Assembly: GCF_900580675.1 (NCBI RefSeq)
Contig: NZ_UTBG01000062.1
Coordinates: 90,283 to 154,282, forward strand
Direction of reading: 5' to 3'
Length of the DNA stretch: 64,000 nucleotides
DNA from: Pseudomonas viridiflava
Lineage (GTDB): Bacteria; Pseudomonadota; Gammaproteobacteria; Pseudomonadales; Pseudomonadaceae
Positions 18,242-26,828 of this stretch are shown here, piece by piece. Each line of letters starts with the position of its first letter. Positions within the stretch are counted from its first letter, which is position 1. The position numbers and the translations under genes were made by a program. The notes beneath the pieces were generated by a model. That model saw nothing but the letters and a program-made list of their open reading frames with translations, was not told the DNA's origin and searched no databases.

Positions 18242-21100
18242 TTACACGGCCTCCACTAGGGCACGCACTTCGGCGGGCGAACCCACCGCGAGTGCTTTTT
18301 GCGCCAGGCCCTGGGCCTCGCTCAGACTGAATTCACGCACCCGCGCCTTCACTTCAGGAATGCTGCGGGCCGACACGCTCAACTCATCAACACCCAGGCC
18401 GATCAGCACCGGCACCGCCAGCGGGTCTGCCGCCAACTCGCCGCACACGCCGACCCATTTGCCATGAGCATGGGCGGCACGCACGGTGATGTCGATCAGT
18501 TGCAACACGGCCGGGTGCAGGCCATCGGCCTGGGCCGACAGAGTCGGGTGGCCACGGTCGATGGCCAGGGTGTACTGGGTCAGGTCATTAGTGCCGACAC
18601 TGAAGAAGTCGACCTCCTTGGCCAGCACCGGCGCAAGCAAGGCCGCCGACGGGATTTCGATCATGATCCCCAGTTGCAGGTCGGCCACCGGAATTTCCAG
18701 GCGCAGGCGCTCGGTCATGTCACGGGCGGCACGCCATTCATCCACGCTGCCGACCATGGGGAACATGATGCGCAGCGGGCGGTTGTCGGCCGAGCGCAGC
18801 AACGCGCGCAGCTGCGCTTCCATGATCTGCGGGCGTTGCAGGGTCAGGCGAATGCCGCGCACGCCGAGGAAGGGGTTTTCTTCCTCGGCGATCGGCCAGT
18901 AAGGCAGCGGTTTATCGCCGCCCACATCCAGGGTGCGCACCACCAGCGGGCGACCGCCGAGGCCGTCGAGCACGCGGCGGTATTCGGCTTCCTGGGTGGC
19001 TTCATCCGGCGCTTGCGGGTGGGCCATGAAAATCAATTCGGTGCGCAACAAACCAATGCCTTCGGCGCCCTGCTCCACCGCGCTGGCCACGCCCGCGCTT
19101 TCGCCGATATTGGCGAACACTTCCACGGCGTGACCGTCGCGGGTCAGGGCCGGTTCATGGCGCTGGGCCGAGGCGGCTTGCAGGCGTTGCTCGCGGGTAT
19201 CGCGCTCGACGGTGGCACGCTCCAAGGTGGCGCGGTCGGGGTCGACATGCAGGCGACCGCGCTGCCCATCCAGCAACAGTGAGGTGCCGGCGGTCAGCAA
19301 CAATACAGCCGGGCCGGCGCCGACCAGCGCTGGAATCCCCAGGGCGCGGGCGACGATGGCACTGTGGGCCGTGGCGCCCCCGCGCGCGGTGAGAATACCG
19401 GCGACGCGCGCCGGGTCCAGGCGCGCCACATCGGACGGACCGACTTCGTCCATCACCAGGATGTACGGTTCACTCGGCTCCTGGGCGGTTTCGACGCCGC
19501 ACAGTTGCGCCAGCACGCGGCGGCCGATGTCACGCAGGTCGGCGGCACGTTCGGCGAGCAAGGCATCCTGCAACGATTCCTGCTGCTTGGCAGCGGCTTC
19601 GATCACGCTCATCCACGCGGCTTCGGCGCTTTCGCCTTGCTTGAGGCGGGTGTCGACTTCGTCGGTGAGTTCCGGGTCGTCGAGCATTTCCTGATGCGTG
19701 ATGAAAATCTCGCGGATGGCCTTGGCCTGGCTGCGCTCGATCAGGCCCTGGATATCGCGGCGCACGTCGGCCAGAGCGTCCTGCAAACGTTGACGCTCGA
19801 TGGCGGAGGATTCGCCGCGCAATGGGTAATCGAATACGTGCTGAACCTGCACATGCGCGGGGCCGATGGCGATGCCGGGCGCGGCGGCGATGGCCTGGAC
19901 CTGGCTGCCGGCCTGCGGCGCGCTGACCACGGGCTCGATGTCGAGGACGGCGGGCTGGGCGCTCACGGTCGGCAGCGGCTCGACCTCTTCGCCCAGGCCC
20001 TCTTCGACGGCGGCCAACAAGGCCGGCAGCGCATCGTCGGCAATCGTCGGTTCAGCGACAAACTCCAGCACCTGGCCACGCCGGGCGCCGAGGCTCAGCA
20101 GTTTGCTCAGGCTTTTGACCGACACGGCGCCCACCGGGCCATCGACGATGCGCACGCGGATGTCGCCATCAAAATTTTTCGCCAACTGAGCCAGGATCTT
20201 CGCCGGGCGCGCGTGCAGGCCGTGGGCGTTGGCCAGGGTGATGCGGGCGCTGGGCCAGTCCGGGGGCAGTTCGCCACCCAGCACTTCTAGCACCGCGCGG
20301 CTGCTGGTGGCGCGGCCCAATTCCTGGCCGCGACCTTCAATCAGCAAGGCGCACAGGCGTTCAAGCAGCGCTTGATGGGCTTCGCCGAGGCTGGCCAGAC
20401 AGAACAGGCCGTTGAGCGGCTGGCCGAGGTAGCGCATGGGTTTGTCCGGGGTGACAAACGCCAGGCCCGGGCGCTTGACGGTCTGTTCGCTGTGCAACCA
20501 CCACAGGCCATCGCCCAGGGGCAGTGCATCGACCTGTTGCAGCACGGCGGCGAAACCATTGCTCACACAATCGGCCTGCCGCAACAGGCGTGCGCCACGC
20601 CATACCAGTTCTTCGAAATCGTCGGCAGACACGCCCAGGCTGATCATCTGCGCGTCCAGGGCCAATTCCTGCGGCGCGCCTTGCAACAATTTCAGCAAGG
20701 CTTCGGCGGAACCGGCACGGCGCAGCGCCTGGCCCAGGTCGGTTTCACCGAGGGCGCGGGTCAGCAGTTGCAAAAGGCGCAGGTGTTCATCGGATTTGGC
20801 GGCAATGCCAATCGCCAGGTAGACGATCTGGCCGTCGCCCCAGTCCACCCCTTCGGGGAACTGCAGCAGGCGCACGCCGGTGGAAAACACCTGGTCGCGG
20901 GTTTCGGGGGTGCCGTGGGGGATGGCAATACCTTGGCCAAGAAAGGTCGAGCCCTGGGCTTCACGCGCCTGCAAGCCGCTGAGGTAACCCTCGGCAACCA
21001 GGCCGTCGGCCACCAGTGTGTCAGCGAGCAGGTGCAGGGCGGCAGATTTGTCCACAGCCGTCTGGCCCATGGAAATCTGCTCTACAGTGAGCTCAAGCAT
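18242..21100 (-). CDS. fruB: Fructose PTS multiphosphoryl transfer protein (EIIA-HPr-EI fusion)
   Basis: 952 residues; carries phosphoryl groups from phosphoenolpyruvate to FruA. Domains in order are EIIA-Fru (residues ~1-145, active His62 in GIAIPHG), HPr (~285-370, His296 in GLHARP) and Enzyme I (~410-952, with GGATAHSAIVARALGIPALV around its phospho-His, and TIM-barrel motifs LRTELIFM and GTNDLTQYTLAIDRGH). The triple fusion is typical of Pseudomonas. The ATG at 21100 is preceded by AGGAGAACGGC. It is the first gene of fruBKA, divergent from fruR across 294 bp that contain a FruR operator. Confidence 0.96.
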   Translation of the reverse strand: MLELTVEQISMGQTAVDKSAALHLLADTLVADGLVAEGYLSGLQAREAQGSTFLGQGIAIPHGTPETRDQVFSTGVRLLQFPEGVDWGDGQIVYLAIGIAAKSDEHLRLLQLLTRALGETDLGQALRRAGSAEALLKLLQGAPQELALDAQMISLGVSADDFEELVWRGARLLRQADCVSNGFAAVLQQVDALPLGDGLWWLHSEQTVKRPGLAFVTPDKPMRYLGQPLNGLFCLASLGEAHQALLERLCALLIEGRGQELGRATSSRAVLEVLGGELPPDWPSARITLANAHGLHARPAKILAQLAKNFDGDIRVRIVDGPVGAVSVKSLSKLLSLGARRGQVLEFVAEPTIADDALPALLAAVEEGLGEEVEPLPTVSAQPAVLDIEPVVSAPQAGSQVQAIAAAPGIAIGPAHVQVQHVFDYPLRGESSAIERQRLQDALADVRRDIQGLIERSQAKAIREIFITHQEMLDDPELTDEVDTRLKQGESAEAAWMSVIEAAAKQQESLQDALLAERAADLRDIGRRVLAQLCGVETAQEPSEPYILVMDEVGPSDVARLDPARVAGILTARGGATAHSAIVARALGIPALVGAGPAVLLLTAGTSLLLDGQRGRLHVDPDRATLERATVERDTREQRLQAASAQRHEPALTRDGHAVEVFANIGESAGVASAVEQGAEGIGLLRTELIFMAHPQAPDEATQEAEYRRVLDGLGGRPLVVRTLDVGGDKPLPYWPIAEEENPFLGVRGIRLTLQRPQIMEAQLRALLRSADNRPLRIMFPMVGSVDEWRAARDMTERLRLEIPVADLQLGIMIEIPSAALLAPVLAKEVDFFSVGTNDLTQYTLAIDRGHPTLSAQADGLHPAVLQLIDITVRAAHAHGKWVGVCGELAADPLAVPVLIGLGVDELSVSARSIPEVKARVREFSLSEAQGLAQKALAVGSPAEVRALVEAV

Positions 21101-21237
21101 GCCGTTCTCCTAGTTAGTGCGGTGGCCGCACTAGGTATTGTTTTGAATAAAACAGTGTAATGGTGTTCCGCAATGACAGACTGAGTAGTCAATTGGCAGT
21201 AGGCACTCAGTCGCGAACGTCGTAAAAATACGCTGGC

Positions 21238-21249
21238 TGAAACGTTTAA
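21238..21249. promoter_or_regulatory. FruR (Cra) operator between fruB and fruR
   Basis: TGAAACGTTTAA is the complement of TTAAACGTTTCA, the FruR binding site reported for the P. putida fruBKA promoter. It lies 138 bases upstream of fruB and 146 bases upstream of fruR, so one repressor site could control both. Fructose 1-phosphate is the known inducer. The remaining sequence of 21101-21394 shows no gene. Confidence 0.82.
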
Positions 21250-21394
21250 TCTAGAATTTATGGCAGATTACGCGTTAATTACGCATCCTTGAAGGACCAC
21301 TCGGCACTTGAGCCAGGACATTGGTCGTATGCATTAATCGGTTACGATTGGACAAAGTGTCGGGGCAAGCTCCAAAAAACAAGGAAATCCCGGA

Positions 21395-22390
21395 TTGAAA
21401 CTCAGTGATATCGCGCGTCTTGCCGGTGTGTCCGTGACCACCGCCAGCTACGTCATCAATGGCAAGGCCGAGCAACAACGGATCAGCAGCGCAACCGTCG
21501 AACGGGTGCGTGCCGTGGTTGAAGCCCATGGCTTTACCCCCAACCCACAAGCGGCCGGGCTGCGCAGCCGGCACACGCGCACCTTGGGCTTTATCCTGCC
21601 GGACCTGGAAAACCCCAGTTACGCACGTATCGCCAAGTTACTCGAGCAAGGTGCACGAGCGCGTGGCTATCAGTTGCTGATCGCCAGCTCCGACGATGAA
21701 GCCGTCAGCGAGCGCCAGCTGTTGCAACTGTTCCGCGCCCGCCGCTGCGATGCGCTGTTTGTCGCCAGCTGCCTCCCGGCCAGCGATGACAGTTACCGCG
21801 AACTGCAAGCCAAAGGCCTGCCGGTGATTGCGATTGACCGGGTGATGGAGCCCGGCCAGTTCTGCTCGGTGGTCAGCGATGACCGCCAGGCCTGCCAGCA
21901 ACTGACCAGCAGCCTGCTGCAGCCGCTGCCCAAGCAGATCGTGCTGATCGGCGCGCGTCCCGAACTGAGCATCAGCCAGGAGCGCGCGGCAGGTTTTCGC
22001 GAAGCGCTGCACGGCTTCACCGGCGAGGTGCTGGTGGAACACGGCGAAGCGTTCAGCCGCGACTGTGGCCGACTGTTGATGGAGCAATTACTGCAACGCC
22101 TGGGGCATTTGCCCGACGCGCTGGTGACCACGTCCTACGTGCTGCTGCAAGGCGTGTTCGACGCGCTGCATGACTTCCCGCTGAAGTCGCGACCGCTGCG
22201 CCTGGGCACCTTTGGCGATACCCAGTTGCTGGACTTCCTGCCGCTGCCGGTCAACGCCATGGCCCAGCAACATCAGCTGATCGCCGACACCGCTTTGCGC
22301 CTGGCCCTGGCGGCCATCGAAGAAGAACACTACCAACCCGGCGTGCACGCCATCGGCCGCACGTTCAAGCAGCGCATTCACGAGGCTTGA
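21395..22390 (+). CDS. fruR: LacI-family fructose operon repressor FruR (Cra)
   Basis: 331 residues. The helix-turn-helix (MKLSDIARLAGVSVTTASYV) and the YVINGKAEQQRIS hinge approach are typical of LacI/FruR. A periplasmic-binding-protein-like sensor domain follows from residue ~60. It uses a TTG start with AAGGAAATCCCGGA upstream; no ATG gives a full DNA-binding domain. It is divergent from fruBKA with a consensus operator in between. In P. putida this protein behaves as a local fructose regulator rather than a global Cra. Confidence 0.93.
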   Translation: MKLSDIARLAGVSVTTASYVINGKAEQQRISSATVERVRAVVEAHGFTPNPQAAGLRSRHTRTLGFILPDLENPSYARIAKLLEQGARARGYQLLIASSDDEAVSERQLLQLFRARRCDALFVASCLPASDDSYRELQAKGLPVIAIDRVMEPGQFCSVVSDDRQACQQLTSSLLQPLPKQIVLIGARPELSISQERAAGFREALHGFTGEVLVEHGEAFSRDCGRLLMEQLLQRLGHLPDALVTTSYVLLQGVFDALHDFPLKSRPLRLGTFGDTQLLDFLPLPVNAMAQQHQLIADTALRLALAAIEEEHYQPGVHAIGRTFKQRIHEA

Positions 22391-22392
22391 GC

Positions 22393-23169
22393 GTGGAGCT
22401 GATCGACACCCACACCCACCTGGACTTCCCGGACTTCGACAGCGATCGCCGGGAAGTCCTCGCCCACAGCCGTGAATTGGGCGTCAGCCGCATGGTGGTG
22501 TTGGGGGTGTATCAGCAGAATTGGCAGCGCGTGTGGGATCTGGTGCAAGCGGATGAAGGACTGTTCGCCGCTTTCGGCCTGCATCCGGTCTATCTCGAAG
22601 ACCACCGCCCCGCCGACCTGATCGAACTGGGCGACTGGTTGACCCGCCTGCACGGCCATCGGCAAGTGTGCGCGGTTGGCGAGATCGGCCTGGATTACTT
22701 CATCGAAACGCTGGACCGTGACCGCCAGCAACCGCTGTTCGAAGCCCAGCTCAAGCTGGCGGTGGATTTCCAGTTGCCGGCGCTGCTGCACGTACGCCGC
22801 AGCCACGCGGCAGTCATCGCCACCCTCAAGCGCATCCGACTGCCACGCGGTGGGATCATCCATGCGTTTGCCGGGAGCCGTGAAGAAGCCCGCGAATACA
22901 TCAAGCTTGGCTTCAAGCTCGGCCTGGGCGGCGCCGCGACCTGGCCGCAGGCCCTGCGCATGCACAAGGTGCTGGCGCAATTGCCGCTGGACGCGGTGGT
23001 GCTGGAAACCGATTCACCGGACATGGCGCCCGCCATGTACCCCGGCCAGCGCAATAGCCCGCAACACCTGCCGGATATCTGCACCGCCCTGGCCGAATGC
23101 ATGGGCATCAGCCCGCTGGCGCTGGCGGAGGCGAGCACGCGCAATGCGTGCGAGCTGTTCAACTGGTAG
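22393..23169 (+). CDS. TatD-family metal-dependent hydrolase
   Basis: 258 residues from GTG 22393, which has GAGG at 7-nt spacing; a TTG at 22387 overlapping the fruR stop is the alternative. It is an amidohydrolase-like TIM barrel with the metal ligands HTHLD at the start, GEIGLDY (Glu), LLHVRR, HAFAG and ETDSPDMAP near the end. TatD proteins are 3'-5' exonucleases acting on DNA or RNA. It follows fruR immediately and is probably co-transcribed, though no functional link to fructose is apparent. Confidence 0.9.
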   Translation: MELIDTHTHLDFPDFDSDRREVLAHSRELGVSRMVVLGVYQQNWQRVWDLVQADEGLFAAFGLHPVYLEDHRPADLIELGDWLTRLHGHRQVCAVGEIGLDYFIETLDRDRQQPLFEAQLKLAVDFQLPALLHVRRSHAAVIATLKRIRLPRGGIIHAFAGSREEAREYIKLGFKLGLGGAATWPQALRMHKVLAQLPLDAVVLETDSPDMAPAMYPGQRNSPQHLPDICTALAECMGISPLALAEASTRNACELFNW

Positions 23170-23187
23170 CCGCGGGACAGCCCCTCT

Positions 23188-25218
23188 TTATACCCGAAAC
23201 GCGCCGATCAGCTGCTTCAACTCGATCACCTGCGTCGACAGCACACGGCTCGCGGCTTCGGTCTGGTGCGCGCCCTCGGCCGCATGTTCCCCGGCGCGGT
23301 TGATGGCGACAATGTTCTGGTCGATATCGTGGGCGACGGCGGTCTGCTGCTCCACGGCAGCGGCGATCTGCTGGTTCTGATCGACGATCATGCCTACGGC
23401 TCCGAGGATATTTTCCAGGGCCTGCTGGACTTTTTCCGACTGCCCGACCGTACCATTCGCCATCTCATGGCTGCTGCCCATGGCCTTCACTGCCGCCGCT
23501 ACACCCGTGTGCAAGCGGCTGATCATCTGTTCGATTTCCTCAGTCGAGTGCTGGGTGCGCCGGGCCAGGGTGCGCACCTCGTCGGCGACTACCGCAAAGC
23601 CGCGCCCCTGCTCACCGGCGCGTGCGGCTTCGATGGCGGCATTGAGTGCCAGCAAGTTGGTTTGCTCGGCGATGCTCTTGATCACTTCCAGCACGCTGCT
23701 GATGGACTGGCTGTCGCTGGCCAATTGGTTGATGACCCGCACCGACTGGTCGATCTCCGAGGCCAGCTTCGCGATGCTGCCCTGCTGGGATTGCACGAGG
23801 CCACGGCCGCTGACGGTTTCGTCGTTGACGCTGTGGGCGCTGCTCACGGCCGCCGCAGCACTGCGCGCGACTTCCTGGGCGGTGGACGACATTTGGTTCA
23901 TCGCCGTCGCCACCTGCTCGATCTGGCTGCGCTGGTCGCTGACGGCCTGGTTGCTCTTGGCCGAGACGCTTTCCACCTGGCCGGCCTGGAGCTCGACCTG
24001 GCTGACGGTGTGCCCGACGCGCTCGATCAAGTCATGGATCTTCGCCACAGTGCCGTTGAACACCAGGCCCAGATCGCCCAACTCATCACGGCTTTGGGCG
24101 ACGAAGGTGACTGTCATGTCGCCGGCGGCCACCTTGTCCATCATCGAACCCAGGCGCCGCAACGTGGTGCGCGTCGACGCATAAAAACCGGCGTAGAGAT
24201 AGAAGATCAGCAAAAACACGGCGCTCAGGGCCGAGACCAGCACCACCATGTGCGTGCGGTTCTGCGCCAGGCGCTGTTCCAACTGTTGCCCGAGAAAGGT
24301 CAGGGTAGCGCCATCGAGCTGGTAGGTCTGGTCCATCAACTGGCTGACCTTGTCGTAAAACTCCTGCCAGGGCGCGTCAAGGGTTTCAGCCATCACCACC
24401 TGTTCTTCGAACAACTCGCTGCCTTGCTTGAGGCTGGCGTTACTCGCCTTGGCCAAACCGTCGAGCGCGGTGTGCGCGGCGTTACTCGCACCCAAGGCGT
24501 CCTGCAACTTCAGCGCGTATTCGGCCTGGAGTTTTTCCAACTGCTGCAGCAACTCGTCAAAGCGCGTACTGGAGGATGAATTGAGAAACCCCTGACCCAG
24601 GGAATACGCGCCCATCGCCCGGCCTTCGCCCAGGGTTTGAGTGACTTGCGGGGTAACGCTGGTGATCAGTTCGCTGAGTTGGCGCAAGTCACTTTGCGGG
24701 TCGCGGCTCAGCCCGGACTGGCTGGCGATGATCTGGCTGAGCATCTGCGCCTTGTTCAGCAACTTGCCGATCAGCGCGCTTTTGCTCAACAGTGATGTTT
24801 CCTGTTGCTGGGCCTTGAAGGCAGCCACCAACTCGTCGCGCTTGCCCTCGAAGGCGGCGATTTGTTCAGGCTCGGTGGTCATGGCCTCAAGGCTTTGAAG
24901 GCGGCCCAGCACGCTGGCTTCCAGGGCACTGATCTTGCCCTCCAGGTCACCCGCCTTGCCGGCCTGGCCGAGGGTTGCGTTGATTTGCACCTGGTTGTTG
25001 AGGGTTTCCAGGTCGCGGCGCAGCGCCAGGCTGTTGCCGAGTAGGTCGAGGCTTTGCAATTCGATGCGCGTGCCCTGGAATTCGCGCCACGAATCGCGCA
25101 CCAGGTAATAGTTGGTCGCCAGCATCGGCAGCAGGAACAGCACGCTGATCAGGCTGAACTTCATGCCGAAACTCAGACGGTTCATCAACGCGACGGCGGG
25201 ATAGAGCAAGCTCTTCAC
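23188..25218 (-). CDS. Methyl-accepting chemotaxis protein
   Basis: 676 residues. Membrane segment 1 lies at about 20-40 (SLISVLFLLPMLATNYYLV). A long, mostly helical periplasmic domain of ~280 residues follows, then membrane segment 2 (VVLVSALSAVFLLIFYLYAG), a HAMP domain (LRRLGSMMDKVAAGDMTV) and the cytoplasmic signalling hairpin with the conserved tip (EQTNLLALNAAIEAARAGEQ). No C-terminal pentapeptide for CheR/CheB tethering is visible (ends IGAFRV). The ligand is unknown. The sensor length is compatible with a helical-bundle (HBM-like) type but I cannot confirm it. It is monocistronic. Confidence 0.93.
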   Translation of the reverse strand: MKSLLYPAVALMNRLSFGMKFSLISVLFLLPMLATNYYLVRDSWREFQGTRIELQSLDLLGNSLALRRDLETLNNQVQINATLGQAGKAGDLEGKISALEASVLGRLQSLEAMTTEPEQIAAFEGKRDELVAAFKAQQQETSLLSKSALIGKLLNKAQMLSQIIASQSGLSRDPQSDLRQLSELITSVTPQVTQTLGEGRAMGAYSLGQGFLNSSSSTRFDELLQQLEKLQAEYALKLQDALGASNAAHTALDGLAKASNASLKQGSELFEEQVVMAETLDAPWQEFYDKVSQLMDQTYQLDGATLTFLGQQLEQRLAQNRTHMVVLVSALSAVFLLIFYLYAGFYASTRTTLRRLGSMMDKVAAGDMTVTFVAQSRDELGDLGLVFNGTVAKIHDLIERVGHTVSQVELQAGQVESVSAKSNQAVSDQRSQIEQVATAMNQMSSTAQEVARSAAAAVSSAHSVNDETVSGRGLVQSQQGSIAKLASEIDQSVRVINQLASDSQSISSVLEVIKSIAEQTNLLALNAAIEAARAGEQGRGFAVVADEVRTLARRTQHSTEEIEQMISRLHTGVAAAVKAMGSSHEMANGTVGQSEKVQQALENILGAVGMIVDQNQQIAAAVEQQTAVAHDIDQNIVAINRAGEHAAEGAHQTEAASRVLSTQVIELKQLIGAFRV

Positions 25219-25336
25219 AGGTGAACTCCCTTCCTATTATTTTTATTTGAGGCGCAGGGCGGCGGCAGAAAGCCACTATTTAGCGCTCTGTGTATATAGC
25301 TCAAATTCGAAGGGAGTTTTGTAACTTAAGGTTAAC

Positions 25337-25363
25337 GGCAGAGGCGACGGGCTCGCCCCTGCC
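25337..25363 (-). terminator. Possible terminator after ampE
   Basis: On the minus strand GGCAGGGGCGA and TCGCCTCTGCC form an 11-bp stem with one G-U pair and a 5-base loop. It lies immediately past the ampE stop. The following sequence is TTAACC rather than a U-run, so termination efficiency is uncertain. Confidence 0.45.
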
Positions 25364-25370
25364 GCAGGGT

Positions 25371-26207
25371 TCAGGGCAACACGGTCCAGATAGCAAACCC
25401 GGCGTACCACAGCACGGCGGCGCGCAGCAGCAATTCCCACAAACGGTCCAGGCTGTTGATGCCGTCGGCGCCGACCACCGGTGGCGGGATTTCTGCGGCC
25501 GCCAGGCCGACTTTGTCCATCAACTGCTCGGCGCTGATCTCCCAGCTCAACAGCTCGTGCAACATCACGCGGCTGACCGCGACAAAGTTGCCCACCAGGG
25601 CAAAGCTGGCCGCCAGCAGGCGTACCGGCAGCCAGTCGAAAGCATGCCGCAACTGCCCCGCACGTTCGGCCACCAGCGGGTTGTTGCTGTGTTCACTGGC
25701 CAGCGCCAGCAGGCGATACGCCAGGGCGGCGACCGGTCCCAACAGGAAGTACCAGAAAATCACCGCGAAGAAGCTCTGGTACGCCTGCCACAACAGATGG
25801 CCTTGCACGCGTTCGAGCAGTTGCTCGCCACTCTCGGCGCTCAAGTTCAAATCGCGTTCGGCCACGTGCTCGGCGGCTTGCAGGTCGCCACGACGCCAGG
25901 CATCGCGAAACGGGCCGAGCCCGCCCAGCAAATCCCCACGGCCCAGGCTGTAGATCACCACCAGCAGGTGCACCGGCAGCGCCAGCAAGCCGTAGGCAAC
26001 CGGCTGCAACACCAGCAACAACAGCGCCAGCAATGCCACCGGCAACAACACCAGCACTGTCAGAATCAGCCAGGGCCGCTTGCCCATGCGCGGGCTTGAT
26101 TCCAGCTTGGCCAGTTCACGCAGCCAGCCACCATCGCGCTGCAACCGCCGGCGCAGGGCCGAGAATTTCTCGATCCACACGGCCAGCACCAACACCAGAA
26201 AACTCAT
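25371..26207 (-). CDS. ampE: AmpE inner-membrane protein (regulatory signalling modulator)
   Basis: 278 residues starting at MSFLVLVLAVWIEKFSALRR. It has several membrane helices (LILTVLVLLPVALLALLLLV, FFAVIFWYFLLGPVAALAYR) and the AmpE/CobD-like region ending in a C-terminal helix. The ATG at 26207 overlaps the ampD TGA (ATGA), giving the classic ampDE operon. AmpE is linked to beta-lactamase control and peptidoglycan recycling, but its molecular activity is unclear. The frame extends upstream to 26252 inside ampD without a ribosome binding site. Confidence 0.92.
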   Translation of the reverse strand: MSFLVLVLAVWIEKFSALRRRLQRDGGWLRELAKLESSPRMGKRPWLILTVLVLLPVALLALLLLVLQPVAYGLLALPVHLLVVIYSLGRGDLLGGLGPFRDAWRRGDLQAAEHVAERDLNLSAESGEQLLERVQGHLLWQAYQSFFAVIFWYFLLGPVAALAYRLLALASEHSNNPLVAERAGQLRHAFDWLPVRLLAASFALVGNFVAVSRVMLHELLSWEISAEQLMDKVGLAAAEIPPPVVGADGINSLDRLWELLLRAAVLWYAGFAIWTVLP

Positions 26208-26767
26208 TGTGCGTGTCCTCCATCCTGCAGGGCGCCGCGAAAGCGCGTCCAATCAAAAGCCGGGCCGGGATCGGTCTTGCGCCCCGGGGCAATATCGCTG
26301 TGACCACAGATACGCTGTGGGGTGATGCCTGGGTAGGCTGCCAGCAACTGGCGGGTCAGGTCGATCAGCGACGCATATTGAGCGTCGGTGAATGGCAGGT
26401 CATCCGTGCCTTCCAGCTCTATACCCAAGGAAAAGTCATTGCAGGTTTCGCGCCCTTCGAAGCACGAGACCCCGGCATGCCAGGCACGATCAATACAGGA
26501 CACAAACTGCGTCACTGCGCCGTCGCGCTCAATCAGAAAATGCGCGGACACCCGTAGGTCTGCAATCCCTTCAAAGTAGGGATGTTCCGTGACATCCAGG
26601 CGATTCTGGAAAAACTCCTGCACTTTGCCGGTGGCGAACTGCGCCGGTGGCAGGCTGATGTTGTGCACCACCAACAGAGAGATTTCGCCTGCGGGGCGCT
26701 CGTTGAAGTTGGGTGAAGGGCAATGACGAATGCCCTGGCACCAACCGCTGATGGGGTCCAACTGCAT
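26204..26767 (-). CDS. ampD: 1,6-anhydro-N-acetylmuramyl-L-alanine amidase AmpD
   Basis: 187 residues; a cytoplasmic zinc amidase that cleaves anhydroMurNAc-peptides during peptidoglycan recycling and thereby keeps AmpR/AmpC repressed. It begins MQLDPISGWCQGIRHCPSPN, typical of AmpD. The zinc ligands are the His in VVHNISLP and the His and Asp in GHSDIAPGRKTDPG; the conserved SCFEGRETCND loop is present. There is no signal peptide, so it is the cytoplasmic paralogue. The ATG at 26767 has AAGGAACCTGT before it. A longer open frame to 27115 is antisense to the neighbouring gene and rejected. Overlaps ampE. Confidence 0.95.
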   Translation of the reverse strand: MQLDPISGWCQGIRHCPSPNFNERPAGEISLLVVHNISLPPAQFATGKVQEFFQNRLDVTEHPYFEGIADLRVSAHFLIERDGAVTQFVSCIDRAWHAGVSCFEGRETCNDFSLGIELEGTDDLPFTDAQYASLIDLTRQLLAAYPGITPQRICGHSDIAPGRKTDPGPAFDWTRFRGALQDGGHAQ

Positions 26768-26828
26768 ACAGGTTCCTTGAACGAGACGAAGTGTTACCAG
26801 TATGCCGCGTTCGCACCTGTGGTTGCGA

